This document shows positions 22,349-30,371 of a DNA stretch of 35,223 bases, one piece after another. The stretch covers positions 1 through 35,223 of the forward strand of contig CANIWQ010000019.1 in assembly GCA_947471365.1 (NCBI GenBank), given 5' to 3'. Below the pieces are notes generated by a model. It was given only the letters and a program-made list of their open reading frames with translations. It did no database searches and had not been told where the DNA came from. Both the position numbers and the translations under genes were made by a program. Numbering within the stretch: position 1 is the stretch's first letter; the number at the start of each line of letters is the position of its first letter. Origin of the DNA: Gemmatimonadota bacterium (GTDB lineage Bacteria > Gemmatimonadota > Gemmatimonadetes > Gemmatimonadales > Gemmatimonadaceae).

Positions 22349-23377
22349 TTAGGATTGTTGGATAATGTCGCGAAGAATGATTGCCGCGCGTTCCACATCG
22401 GCGGCAGAGGCATCGAGATGCATCACCGCGCGAATTCTTGAAGAGCTCCACACCGAGAATCTGACGCCCTGTTCCTGTGCCCGCTGCGCCACGGTGGAGC
22501 CGTCGAGATGCGACGGGAGGTCGGTCATCACGATGTTGGTATCTGGTGGCACCACGCGCGCCGCCGGCGCCTCCGCCACAATGCTGGCGAAGCGTTTGGC
22601 ATTTCGGTGATCCTCGGCCAGCCCGTCGTAGTGATGGTCGAGGCCGTAGATCGCGGCAGCGGCCAAAATTCCAGATTGGCGCATACCGCCACCAAACCGC
22701 TTGCGCGCCTCCCACGCGGCCTCCATCACGGCAGCGGAACCCGCCAGGGCGGAGCCAACCGGCGCCCCGAGCCCCTTGGAGAACGACACCATCGTCGCGT
22801 CGGCACAACGTGTGAAGTCCGTGAGCGGTGTACCGGTGGCCACGTGGGCATTCCACAGACGAGCGCCGTCGAGAAAGACGGCGAGTTTCATGGAGCGACC
22901 CACCGCCGCGAGCGCCGCCAACTCATCGGCCGGCGTGACCATACCGCCCGCACCGGCGTGCGTGTTCTCGAGCGCAAGCAACGTACAACGTGGCGCATCC
23001 TGACTGGGCGAGCGCAGCGCGGCGGCGAGCGTGTCGCGCGTGATGCGCGGTGCGCCGCGCACCAATCGCACCTGCACCCCAGCGAGTGCGGCCGCCCCCG
23101 CCATCTCCCAGTTCACGAGATGCGAATCGTCGTGCGCGAGGATTTCCGTCCCAGGGCGCGAGAGCGCCCACACGGCCGCCTGATTGGCCATCGTCCCCGT
23201 CGGAAAAAACAACGCGCGTTCGGTGCCGAGCATCTCGGCCACGCGATGTTCGAGGCGTTGCACGGTCGGATCGCCGTCGAGCACATCGTCGCCGACCTCG
23301 GCGTCGGCCATGGCGCGCCGCATGCCGGGAACGGGCTTGGTGACGGTATCGCTGCGGAGATCGATGACGGAGGACAT
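22349..23377 (-). CDS. ltaE: Low-specificity L-threonine aldolase
   Basis: A 342-residue PLP enzyme splitting L-threonine and L-allo-threonine to glycine and acetaldehyde. Motifs: DLRSDTVTKPVPGMRRAM at the N-terminus, FPTGTMANQAA, AHDDSHLVNWEMAG, FLDGARLWNAHVATG (Asp170) and the PLP lysine in MVSFSKGLGAPVGS (Lys201). The length is normal. Its ATG shares one base with the stop of the YihY/BrkB gene (TGATG). Closely related beta-hydroxy amino acids may also be substrates. Confidence 0.95.
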   Translation of the reverse strand: MSSVIDLRSDTVTKPVPGMRRAMADAEVGDDVLDGDPTVQRLEHRVAEMLGTERALFFPTGTMANQAAVWALSRPGTEILAHDDSHLVNWEMAGAAALAGVQVRLVRGAPRITRDTLAAALRSPSQDAPRCTLLALENTHAGAGGMVTPADELAALAAVGRSMKLAVFLDGARLWNAHVATGTPLTDFTRCADATMVSFSKGLGAPVGSALAGSAAVMEAAWEARKRFGGGMRQSGILAAAAIYGLDHHYDGLAEDHRNAKRFASIVAEAPAARVVPPDTNIVMTDLPSHLDGSTVAQRAQEQGVRFSVWSSSRIRAVMHLDASAADVERAAIILRDIIQQS

Positions 23378-24312
23378 CAGGCCCAGGGAGTGAGGCGTTC
23401 GTTGCGACGGTGTTCATGCACCTGCGACACCAGCGCGCCGACAATAAAGATAAGGGCCGCATAGTACACCCAGAACACCACGACGACGATGGCCGATACG
23501 GTGGAGGTGTAGAGCGATCCGGGATTGACTTCGTGAATGACAACCGCAAAAAGGCTGCGGGCGATTTCAAACAACACGCCGCTCGTCACGGCGCCGATGG
23601 CCGCTTGCTGCCACCGCATTTTTCGCGCGGGGAGTGTTTTGTACACGGCAAAGAACGTCGCCGCCAGCAGCCCAAAGGCCGCCACGCGCCCAGTCAAATA
23701 GATGAGCGGCTGCATCACGTTCTGGTTGTGCAGCCCCCACTGATTCAGCACAGCCACGCCGCTCGACCGCGCCAGCGCGATGTAGGCACTGACCGCGACC
23801 CATGCCACCACGAGCGCGGTGGAGACCACGGTGGCACCCACATCGAACAGCTTGCCGAGCACGATGCCGCGCCCGCCGTCCTCGTTGAACACGCGCGTTA
23901 GCACCGACCGCATCGAACCGAAGAGCCGCGTGGAAAACCAGACAAAGGCAAAGGCGCCGATAAAACCGGCCTTCCCCTTGGTGCGCACCACATCGTGCAA
24001 AACCGGATCGAGCATGGATCCGCCACCACGAAACGTGAGCGGAAAGAGTTGCGACACAAAGTCGGACACCGCGGTACTCGAGGCCTTGGCCGATTTGTCG
24101 AGCACAAAGCCAATGGCCGAGGCGAGCAACAGAAAGAACGGCACACCGGCCAGCACGATATTGAACGCGACGCCGCTTGCCAAAAACAGGATGTCATCAT
24201 CGCCGCCCTTTACCCAGATGCGGCGCGCATAATCCCAGGCGACAACCAGCGGCCCCGACGCGCCACGAACGCGCGCCGGGGCCACCGGCGGATGCACGGG
24301 TGAGTCCGGCAA
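23377..24312 (-). CDS. YihY/BrkB-family membrane protein
   Basis: 311 residues with about six membrane helices: ASGVAFNIVLAGVPFFLLLASAI, KAGFIGAFAFVWFSTRLF, VVSTALVVAWVAVSAYIAL, VAAFGLLAATFFAVY, AAIGAVTSGVLFEIARSLFAV and VSAIVVVVFWVYYAALIFIVGALVSQV. This is the Virul_fac_BrkB/YihY family, inner-membrane proteins of unclear function once called ribonuclease BN. The start is uncertain: TTG 24312 follows the upstream lipoprotein stop by 6 bases, with GGAG 12 bases before it; GTG 24297 is an alternative. It is translationally coupled to ltaE downstream. Confidence 0.9.
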   Translation of the reverse strand: MPDSPVHPPVAPARVRGASGPLVVAWDYARRIWVKGGDDDILFLASGVAFNIVLAGVPFFLLLASAIGFVLDKSAKASSTAVSDFVSQLFPLTFRGGGSMLDPVLHDVVRTKGKAGFIGAFAFVWFSTRLFGSMRSVLTRVFNEDGGRGIVLGKLFDVGATVVSTALVVAWVAVSAYIALARSSGVAVLNQWGLHNQNVMQPLIYLTGRVAAFGLLAATFFAVYKTLPARKMRWQQAAIGAVTSGVLFEIARSLFAVVIHEVNPGSLYTSTVSAIVVVVFWVYYAALIFIVGALVSQVHEHRRNERLTPWA

Positions 24313-24318
24313 GGCCGT

Positions 24319-25227
24319 TTACTGCTCCATCACGATCAGAAATTTCGATGCGGCCCAGAACTTTTCCGCATTCGTGATCTTGAGGCCACCCTTGATACGC
24401 CCGTTCTTGTCGGGCTGCGTCTCGAGCGACGACACATCCTGGAGCGAGATGATGCGGTACGTCTTATCCCCCTTCGGGAACGCGAGCTCGCTCATCTTGG
24501 TCTTGTCCATCGCAAGAAAATCAGCGGGGTTGAGATCACGGGCCGGCACCTGCGACTTGCCGAGTCCGAGAATGCCACCCTTCTGCTCAATGATCTTGCG
24601 CTGAATGAGTTCTTCCTTGGTGCCGAACACGTAGTACACGGTGTTGCGCTCCGTCGTGAGCGCGGTTTTTTCGGTGCTCAGCTGCGTCTTCTCGGTGGTG
24701 AGCACCGCCTTTTCCTGCTTGAGCGTGGTGTTCTCAGCCTTGGCGGCCGCGAGCTGCTCTGTCAGGGCGCTGATCTCCACCTTCTGGTTCTCGATGATCG
24801 AGGTGAACGCCTTGATTGTTGAGTCGTACTGGGCCAGCTGCGTGGTGAGCGAGCTGTTGTTGGCGGTCATGTCCTGCACGCGCTTGCGGCTCGCGGCCAA
24901 ACGGGATTCGCTCTCATTGAGACGGTCGGTGAGTTCCTTGATCTTATTCTTGATCGTCTCGCGCAATTGCGCGGGCGTCTGCGAACTCTCCATTTCGCCG
25001 TTGGCACCCTGAACCGGCTTGCCCGCGTTTCGGCTCCGGACTTCGGCGATCTGCGTGTTGACATCCGCAATGAACTGCGACGTCTGCATCACGTCCTTGA
25101 GAAGCGAGTCCTTCTCCGCCGAAATCGCCTGGATCTGCTTGAGCGACTTCTCAAGCTCCGGCTTCGACCGATCGCACGCGGCAACAAACGCCATGAGGGC
25201 GAACAGCGCGGTTACGTTTTTCAGCAT
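24319..25227 (-). CDS. Coiled-coil lipoprotein
   Basis: 302 residues. The signal peptide MLKNVTALFALMAFVAAC gives a lipobox (VAAC, Cys18), so it is a membrane-anchored lipoprotein. Residues 25-195 are mostly coiled coil; the end of this stretch has three near-identical heptads (VLTTEKT, QLSTEKT, ALTTERN). The C-terminal domain (NTVYYVFGTKEELIQRKII...KGGILGLGKSQV...KFWAASKFLIV) resembles one I recall in Bacteroidota lipoproteins of unknown role. GGGAGGT upstream of ATG 25227 is a good ribosome binding site. It is the first gene of a seven-gene run on this strand, and it may span the periplasm as a tether or scaffold. Confidence 0.85.
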   Translation of the reverse strand: MLKNVTALFALMAFVAACDRSKPELEKSLKQIQAISAEKDSLLKDVMQTSQFIADVNTQIAEVRSRNAGKPVQGANGEMESSQTPAQLRETIKNKIKELTDRLNESESRLAASRKRVQDMTANNSSLTTQLAQYDSTIKAFTSIIENQKVEISALTEQLAAAKAENTTLKQEKAVLTTEKTQLSTEKTALTTERNTVYYVFGTKEELIQRKIIEQKGGILGLGKSQVPARDLNPADFLAMDKTKMSELAFPKGDKTYRIISLQDVSSLETQPDKNGRIKGGLKITNAEKFWAASKFLIVMEQ

Positions 25228-25295
25228 ACAGTCTTACCTCCCAAGTGATACAAGATGGCGCCGTCCACAATGGCGTCGCCGAGGGTTGTGAACGC

Positions 25296-26714
25296 CTACT
25301 CGCCGGCGTCCGGGTCGTCGGGTGCGGCCACGAGTCCGTGACCGCCATCCGCCGGCGCCGTGCGATGCATCGGCGCCACCTTCACATACTGCTCCACAAT
25401 CGCCGCCGTTCCACCGATGCCAAGCTGGTCAAAAAGGAAGCGGAACTTGGCGTCGTACGCCGTGTCCAACGCCGCCGCTGTCGAGGCGTCCAGCGACCAG
25501 AGCTGCCGCTTGAACGGACCAATCGCCTTTTTACGTGCCTTATAGTAAAACTGCTCGTCGGAATCCTTTGGTTTGCGCTCGTCGGCGGCGTTGGCGCGAA
25601 GCCACGCATACATCTCGTCGCGCAGCGACGCGGGCAGATGCTCGTAGAGCATCGTCTGAAAACCCGTGGCCAAGTGAATCTCCGCCGTCTCCGCACGGGG
25701 GAACGCGTCGAAGGCGCTGTCGGGGAGCGTGCTTGCGCCATGCTGTACGGCGCCGCTCATCCCATACTCCGCGCGTGCGACCTTACCGAGCGCCTCGAGC
25801 GTGTCGATGTCGAGCGACACGGCGGCGATCGAACCATCGGGGAGCACAATACCGCCGTGCGACGTCCCGCTCTGCACGCTGATCTTCGACAACCCCGTCA
25901 CCCCCGGCGCTTCGTGCGCCAGGGTGCGATTATAGCCATCCATGAAAGCGCGGAGTTCCGCGACGGTGGAGTTGGAGGTCCCGACTTCGCCAATCTCTCC
26001 GCCCAGCGAGATGGTGACCCCCGCCGGCTCGAGCGCGCGCACGTGTTGTGTGAGTTCGACGCCGACCTCAAAGTTCAGCCGCTGCTGCGCGTCGAGCGTG
26101 TCGTGCGCGAGATCGACCAGCGTCGACGTGTCGAGATCGATGTTATAGAACCCGGCCTGCACCCCTTCGCTGGCGAGCAGCTTCACATTCTGCACCTCGT
26201 CCCCCGCATTCACCGCATACTTCTTGGCGTTCACCTGAAAGTGATCGCCCTGCACGAACACGGGGCCGCGGTATCCCTCGCGCAGCGCGGCCGCGAGAAT
26301 CACGGCGACGTATTCCGCGGGCCGCTGATCGGTATAGGCAATTTCGGAGCGGGCAATTTCAAAAATAAAGGCGCCCGCCTTGGTGGCGAGCGCGGTCCGA
26401 AACACGGCGCGCGCCGTGTGATAGGTGCGTCCACGCACATTGATGGCTGGCACCGTAAAGCCGTGGCACAGCCCCTTGCCACGCGCGACGTAGAGATCGT
26501 GAATCGATGCCGAGCGCACGCCCACGGCCTGCCCGATTTCCCAGATCGCCCAGCGCGCCCAGTCCTTGGACTCGGCGTCGCCGAACACCGCGCGTTCTAC
26601 GAGTGTGTCCATGAGCGGGCCGCGCAGCGCGTCCGCGTCGCGTACATGGATCGTGTGCCCTTCAATCGTAGCGGCGGGCGTGAGGAGCGCCTGTAGCGCG
26701 TCGTGATGCGTCAT
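25296..26714 (-). CDS. Class II (zinc) fructose-bisphosphate aldolase-like, long form
   Basis: A 472-residue protein of the class II ketose-bisphosphate aldolase family. Typical metal- and phosphate-binding segments are FVQGDHFQVN, ISLGGEIGEVGTSNST, SVQSGTSHGGIVLPDG and GAVQHGASTLPD. It is clearly longer than the common 300-360 residues: there is an N-terminal extension of about 80 residues and an extra helical C-terminus (about residues 370-472). The likely reaction is reversible cleavage of fructose-1,6-bisphosphate or a related sugar bisphosphate. It lies 125 bases after pgi on the same strand, fitting glycolysis, but the gap suggests its own promoter. Nothing recognisable was seen in that gap. 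Tagatose-bisphosphate or another ketose could be the true substrate. Confidence 0.85.
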   Translation of the reverse strand: MTHHDALQALLTPAATIEGHTIHVRDADALRGPLMDTLVERAVFGDAESKDWARWAIWEIGQAVGVRSASIHDLYVARGKGLCHGFTVPAINVRGRTYHTARAVFRTALATKAGAFIFEIARSEIAYTDQRPAEYVAVILAAALREGYRGPVFVQGDHFQVNAKKYAVNAGDEVQNVKLLASEGVQAGFYNIDLDTSTLVDLAHDTLDAQQRLNFEVGVELTQHVRALEPAGVTISLGGEIGEVGTSNSTVAELRAFMDGYNRTLAHEAPGVTGLSKISVQSGTSHGGIVLPDGSIAAVSLDIDTLEALGKVARAEYGMSGAVQHGASTLPDSAFDAFPRAETAEIHLATGFQTMLYEHLPASLRDEMYAWLRANAADERKPKDSDEQFYYKARKKAIGPFKRQLWSLDASTAAALDTAYDAKFRFLFDQLGIGGTAAIVEQYVKVAPMHRTAPADGGHGLVAAPDDPDAGE

Positions 26715-26839
26715 TGCAGCGGGCGTGGGAGTGGAGCAGCAACGGCCGCGTGCCGGCCAAGAGTGGAGCCGGACGCGTGCAATATCAATAGATGAATCTG
26801 CCCCCGCGCCAAGGCCGAATCAACGGTCCAATAACTGTT

Positions 26840-28195
26840 TCAGACGGCCCAGCGGCCCGATCCCAGCGACCTAACCCCATCAGCGAGTTCTGCCCGCGCT
26901 AACAGCTTCCCGGCTTCCACCCCTGGCTGGTTGAGCGGGTCGACGCGGTACAGGGCGCCGGCGTACACGGTGGCGTACATCAGGAACATCAGGAGTCCGC
27001 CCACGGCGCGTGCGTCTGTCTGGTCGACCGACAACGTCTGGTTGGGGCGACCGGCATGGGCCAGCGCCGCAGCCGTCGCGCGCTGTTCGGCGTCCAGCAA
27101 ATCGCCAAAGCTTCGTCCGCTCAGATACCCGAGCTCGCCTGCCAACCCTGGTGGTGGCTCCGGAATCGCGAGATCGGTCGCACGCGACCGCTCCACCAAA
27201 AAGGTCACCGTCTTGTCGGCCGGGCCCTGCATATACAGCTGGAGTTGGCTGTGCTGATCGGTGGCACCAAGGGCGGCCACGGGGGTCGGACCGACGGCCG
27301 TGCCGTCGGCGTCAGCCTTACCGAGACTCTCCGCCCACAACTGCGCAAACCAGGGCGCGATGTCGCGCAACGCGTCGCTGTACGGCATCATCACGTGAAT
27401 GCCGTGCCCGTGGCGCGTATGCGCGCGCCACTGCAGGAGCGCAAACACCGCAGCGCCGTTGACCGCGAGATTTTGCGACGCGGCCCGCTGCACCACTTCG
27501 CGTGCACCGGCGAGCAGCGCCGCGGTATCTATCCCCACGAGCGCCGCAGGGAGCATCCCGACCGGCGTGAAGACACTGTAGCGACCACCAACATTCGCCG
27601 GCACGCTGAACACCGGGATCCCCTCACGATCAGCGATCGGACGCAAGAGCCCGCGCGTCGGGTCGGTGACGAATGCCACATGGCGCGCGAGCGGGAGCCC
27701 GGCGGCTTCGAGGCGCGCACGCACGAGGAGATACTGCGCCATCGTCTCGGCCGTGCCGCCTGACTTGGAGATCACAAGAAAGAGCGTCCGCGCGAATTCC
27801 ACCGAGTCGAGGCGCGCGGCGATGCTGCGCGGATCAACATTCTCATACACATGCAAGCGTGGCTGCCCCGCCCGAGCGGCCGCGGTGCGCGCATTCCAAT
27901 CCGTGTCACAGAGCGCGGTGCGCAGCGCGGTGGCCCCGAGCGCCGAGCCGCCAATGCCGAGGACCACCACGTCGTCGAACGCGCCACGCACCGATTCCGC
28001 ATACGCCACCACACGCGCCTGCTCCGCGGCCTGCGCGTCGAGCTCGGCAAATCCATACCGGCCGCTCAGCGCATCACGCTCCACGGCCTGATGCACCGAC
28101 TCAAAGCGCGAGGCGAGCGCGCGCCATTCGTCTTCCGTCGGACCGGTGGGCACCGCGGGCGCCATCATATTGGTGAAATCGAGATGCAGCGTCAT
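26840..28195 (-). CDS. pgi: Glucose-6-phosphate isomerase
   Basis: A 451-residue sugar isomerase interconverting glucose-6-phosphate and fructose-6-phosphate. It has two SIS subdomains: VVVLGIGGSALGATAL, VISKSGGTAETMAQY, NVGGRYSVFTPVGMLPAAL, LWAESLGK (catalytic Glu), ATDQHSQLQLYMQGP (catalytic His) and the C-terminal lysine in NQPGVEAGKLLAR. It belongs to the shorter bacterial form. ATG 28195 overlaps the MBL hydrolase stop by four bases (ATGA), so it is coupled to tal-pyk-MBL. Confidence 0.96.
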   Translation of the reverse strand: MTLHLDFTNMMAPAVPTGPTEDEWRALASRFESVHQAVERDALSGRYGFAELDAQAAEQARVVAYAESVRGAFDDVVVLGIGGSALGATALRTALCDTDWNARTAAARAGQPRLHVYENVDPRSIAARLDSVEFARTLFLVISKSGGTAETMAQYLLVRARLEAAGLPLARHVAFVTDPTRGLLRPIADREGIPVFSVPANVGGRYSVFTPVGMLPAALVGIDTAALLAGAREVVQRAASQNLAVNGAAVFALLQWRAHTRHGHGIHVMMPYSDALRDIAPWFAQLWAESLGKADADGTAVGPTPVAALGATDQHSQLQLYMQGPADKTVTFLVERSRATDLAIPEPPPGLAGELGYLSGRSFGDLLDAEQRATAAALAHAGRPNQTLSVDQTDARAVGGLLMFLMYATVYAGALYRVDPLNQPGVEAGKLLARAELADGVRSLGSGRWAV

Positions 28196-28971
28196 GCGTC
28201 CACCGTCACTTGGAGTCCGTCGAACGCCGGCGCAATACCGGCCGGGAGCTCCGCTTCGAGCTCGGCGTGCGAATTGTTGTGCGTGAGGTGCGTCAAATAC
28301 GTGCGCTCCGCGCCAATGCGGCGCGCTGTGTCAATCGCCTCGGCAAAACTCAAGTGCGTCGGATGTGCTTCATGAAACAAGGCGTTCAGCGCCAGCACCT
28401 TGACCCCACGCAACTGTTCAATCGCGACGTCGGGCACTGCCTTGGCGTCGGTCACGTACGCAATAGGACCCACCCGATATCCGAACACGCGCACCCAGCC
28501 GTGCGGCACTTCCACTGGGAGGACATCCAAGTTGCCAATGCGGGCGACGCGCCCAGGCTCCAGCACATGCGTGGCGCCCTCAGGTTTTGCGGTCCCAGCA
28601 ATCACCTGAATGGCGTCATCAAAAATATACGGAAAACGGTGCACGAGGCTCGCGAGCGTCTCCGCCGGCCCGTAAAACGGCAACTTGCCCCCACGCCGCA
28701 CGGAGATCGCGCGAAGGTCGTCCACGCCATGCGTGTGATCCGCGTGATCGTGCGTAAAGAGCACCGCATCCACATTCGCCACGCCGCTCCCGACGAGCTG
28801 GAGCCGGAGTTCGGGCGGCGCGTCGATGAGCAACGTGGTGCCGGCTCCCTCGATCACGGCGCCTACACGCATCCGTTTATCGCGCGGGTCGCCCGAGTGA
28901 CACACGGCGCACGCGCAGCCAATCTGCGGAACGCCAAAACTCGTGCCGGTTCCGAGAAAGGTGAGCTTCAC
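28192..28971 (-). CDS. MBL-fold metallo-hydrolase, PhnP-like
   Basis: A 259-residue metallo-beta-lactamase-fold hydrolase of the PhnP/COG1235 type. MKLTFLGTGTSFGVPQIGC starts the fold; a CACAVC cysteine cluster near residue 20 resembles PhnP's structural zinc site; THDHADH (His74, His76, Asp78, His79) binds the catalytic metals; further ligands are in VEVPHG, YVTDAK and the LTHLTHNNSH end. PhnP cleaves cyclic ribose phosphates, so a phosphodiesterase on a small sugar phosphate is plausible. The gene is coupled by 4-base overlaps to pyk upstream (GTGA; GTG start at 28971) and pgi downstream (ATGA), which suggests a job in central carbon metabolism. The true substrate is unknown. Confidence 0.9.
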   Translation of the reverse strand: MKLTFLGTGTSFGVPQIGCACAVCHSGDPRDKRMRVGAVIEGAGTTLLIDAPPELRLQLVGSGVANVDAVLFTHDHADHTHGVDDLRAISVRRGGKLPFYGPAETLASLVHRFPYIFDDAIQVIAGTAKPEGATHVLEPGRVARIGNLDVLPVEVPHGWVRVFGYRVGPIAYVTDAKAVPDVAIEQLRGVKVLALNALFHEAHPTHLSFAEAIDTARRIGAERTYLTHLTHNNSHAELEAELPAGIAPAFDGLQVTVDA

Positions 28972-30371
28972 ACGACTTCGATCTTGAGCTGATTGGTGCT
29001 CCCCGGCACATCAAACGGAACGCCCGCGGTCACCACCAGACGGTCGCCCGCATGCGCGAGTCCACGCTCGACGATCAGCTGCTTGGCCAGCGCCGCCATC
29101 GCTTCGTATGTCGTGCAGTGCGGCACGAGCACTGGCACCACGCCCCACACCAGCGCCAGTTGCCGGTAAGTGCGCGCCTGATCGGTGAGCACCACAATCG
29201 GCACCGTGGGGCGGCGTGCGGCCACAATGCGAGCACTGAAGCCGCTCTTGGTGAACACGACCACCGTGGAAGCCCCAATCAACCGCACCGCCGTGACCGA
29301 CGCCGAGGCGATGGTTTCCTCGGTACTCGCCGTTCCTGCTTCGAGGCGGTCGAGCCCCACACCGCGCGTCACCGGCAATGTCTCGGCGGCGCTGATGATG
29401 CGGTGCATGGCCTGCACCGCCAGCACCGGCCACGCGCCGGCGGCGGTTTCGGCGGAGAGCATCACGGCATCGGTGCCGTCGAGCACCGCGTTCGCCACGT
29501 CGTTGGCTTCCGCGCGCGTGGGGCGCGGGTTCTCAATCATCGACTCCAACATCTGCGTGGCGGTAATCACCGGCCGGCCGTAGCGGTTGGCCAGACCAAT
29601 AATGCGCTTCTGCGCGAGCGGCACCGCTTCGTACGGGAGTTCCACGCCGAGATCACCACGCGCGACCATCACCGCGTCGGAGGCTTCGAGAATTTCCTCG
29701 AGCCGTTCGAGGGCGCTGTCTTTTTCGATTTTTGCCACGACGAGCATCGTCTTGGGCAGACGGGCGCGGAGCGCGGTGATGTCCTCCGCGCGCCGCACAA
29801 AACTCAGCGCGAGGTAATCGAGATCCTGCTCCACCGCAAAGGCAATGTCGACAATGTCTTTTTCCGTGAGCGAGGGCGCCGACACATCAATACCGGGAAG
29901 ATTCATCCCCTTGTGCGACTTCATCTGTCCGCCGTGCTCCGTGCGCACGCGCACACGAGCGCCGTCCACAGCGGTCACGACGAACTCGAGCAATCCGTCG
30001 TTCACCAGAATGCGCCCACCGACCTGCACATCCTGCGCGATATGATCGTAGGTCACCGGAATCTCACCGGCCGCGGCCAGCGATTCGTAGACGAAGGTGT
30101 GCTCCGATCCGTCGGCAATCTCCAGCGGCGCCGGCAGGTCGCCGATGCGAATGCGCGGACCCTGCAGGTCACCCAGAATCGCAACGGGGCGGCCCGCTTC
30201 ATCGGCGAGCGAACGGACCAGCGCGATGGTCGCGGCATGCTGCGCGTGCGTGCCATGCGAGAAGTTGATGCGCGCCACATTCAACCCCGCGGCAATCAAC
30301 GCCCGCAAGACCTCGGGCGACGACGACGCCGGCCCGAGCGTCGCGACAATCTTTGTTTTGAGATCGGTCAC
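28968..30371 (-). CDS. pyk: Pyruvate kinase
   Basis: A 467-residue enzyme transferring phosphate from phosphoenolpyruvate to ADP. It shows TKIVATLGPASSSPEVL, RINFSHGTHAQH, ILGDLQGPRIRIG, the LALSFVRRAEDI strand, VAKIEKDSALE (catalytic Lys), MVARGDLGVELPYEAVP and the signature MSAETAAGAWP-like MLSAETAAG. The C-terminal allosteric domain is present to residue 467. The start is GTG 30371, overlapping the transaldolase stop (GTGA). The length and domains are standard. Confidence 0.97.
   Translation of the reverse strand: MTDLKTKIVATLGPASSSPEVLRALIAAGLNVARINFSHGTHAQHAATIALVRSLADEAGRPVAILGDLQGPRIRIGDLPAPLEIADGSEHTFVYESLAAAGEIPVTYDHIAQDVQVGGRILVNDGLLEFVVTAVDGARVRVRTEHGGQMKSHKGMNLPGIDVSAPSLTEKDIVDIAFAVEQDLDYLALSFVRRAEDITALRARLPKTMLVVAKIEKDSALERLEEILEASDAVMVARGDLGVELPYEAVPLAQKRIIGLANRYGRPVITATQMLESMIENPRPTRAEANDVANAVLDGTDAVMLSAETAAGAWPVLAVQAMHRIISAAETLPVTRGVGLDRLEAGTASTEETIASASVTAVRLIGASTVVVFTKSGFSARIVAARRPTVPIVVLTDQARTYRQLALVWGVVPVLVPHCTTYEAMAALAKQLIVERGLAHAGDRLVVTAGVPFDVPGSTNQLKIEVV

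Noticed and set aside
25245-26696. A 483-codon open frame on the + strand opposite the aldolase
   Set aside because: Antisense shadow of a clear aldolase gene; composition is Arg/His-rich with no recognisable motifs. The same applies to the frame opposite pyk at 29052-30443.
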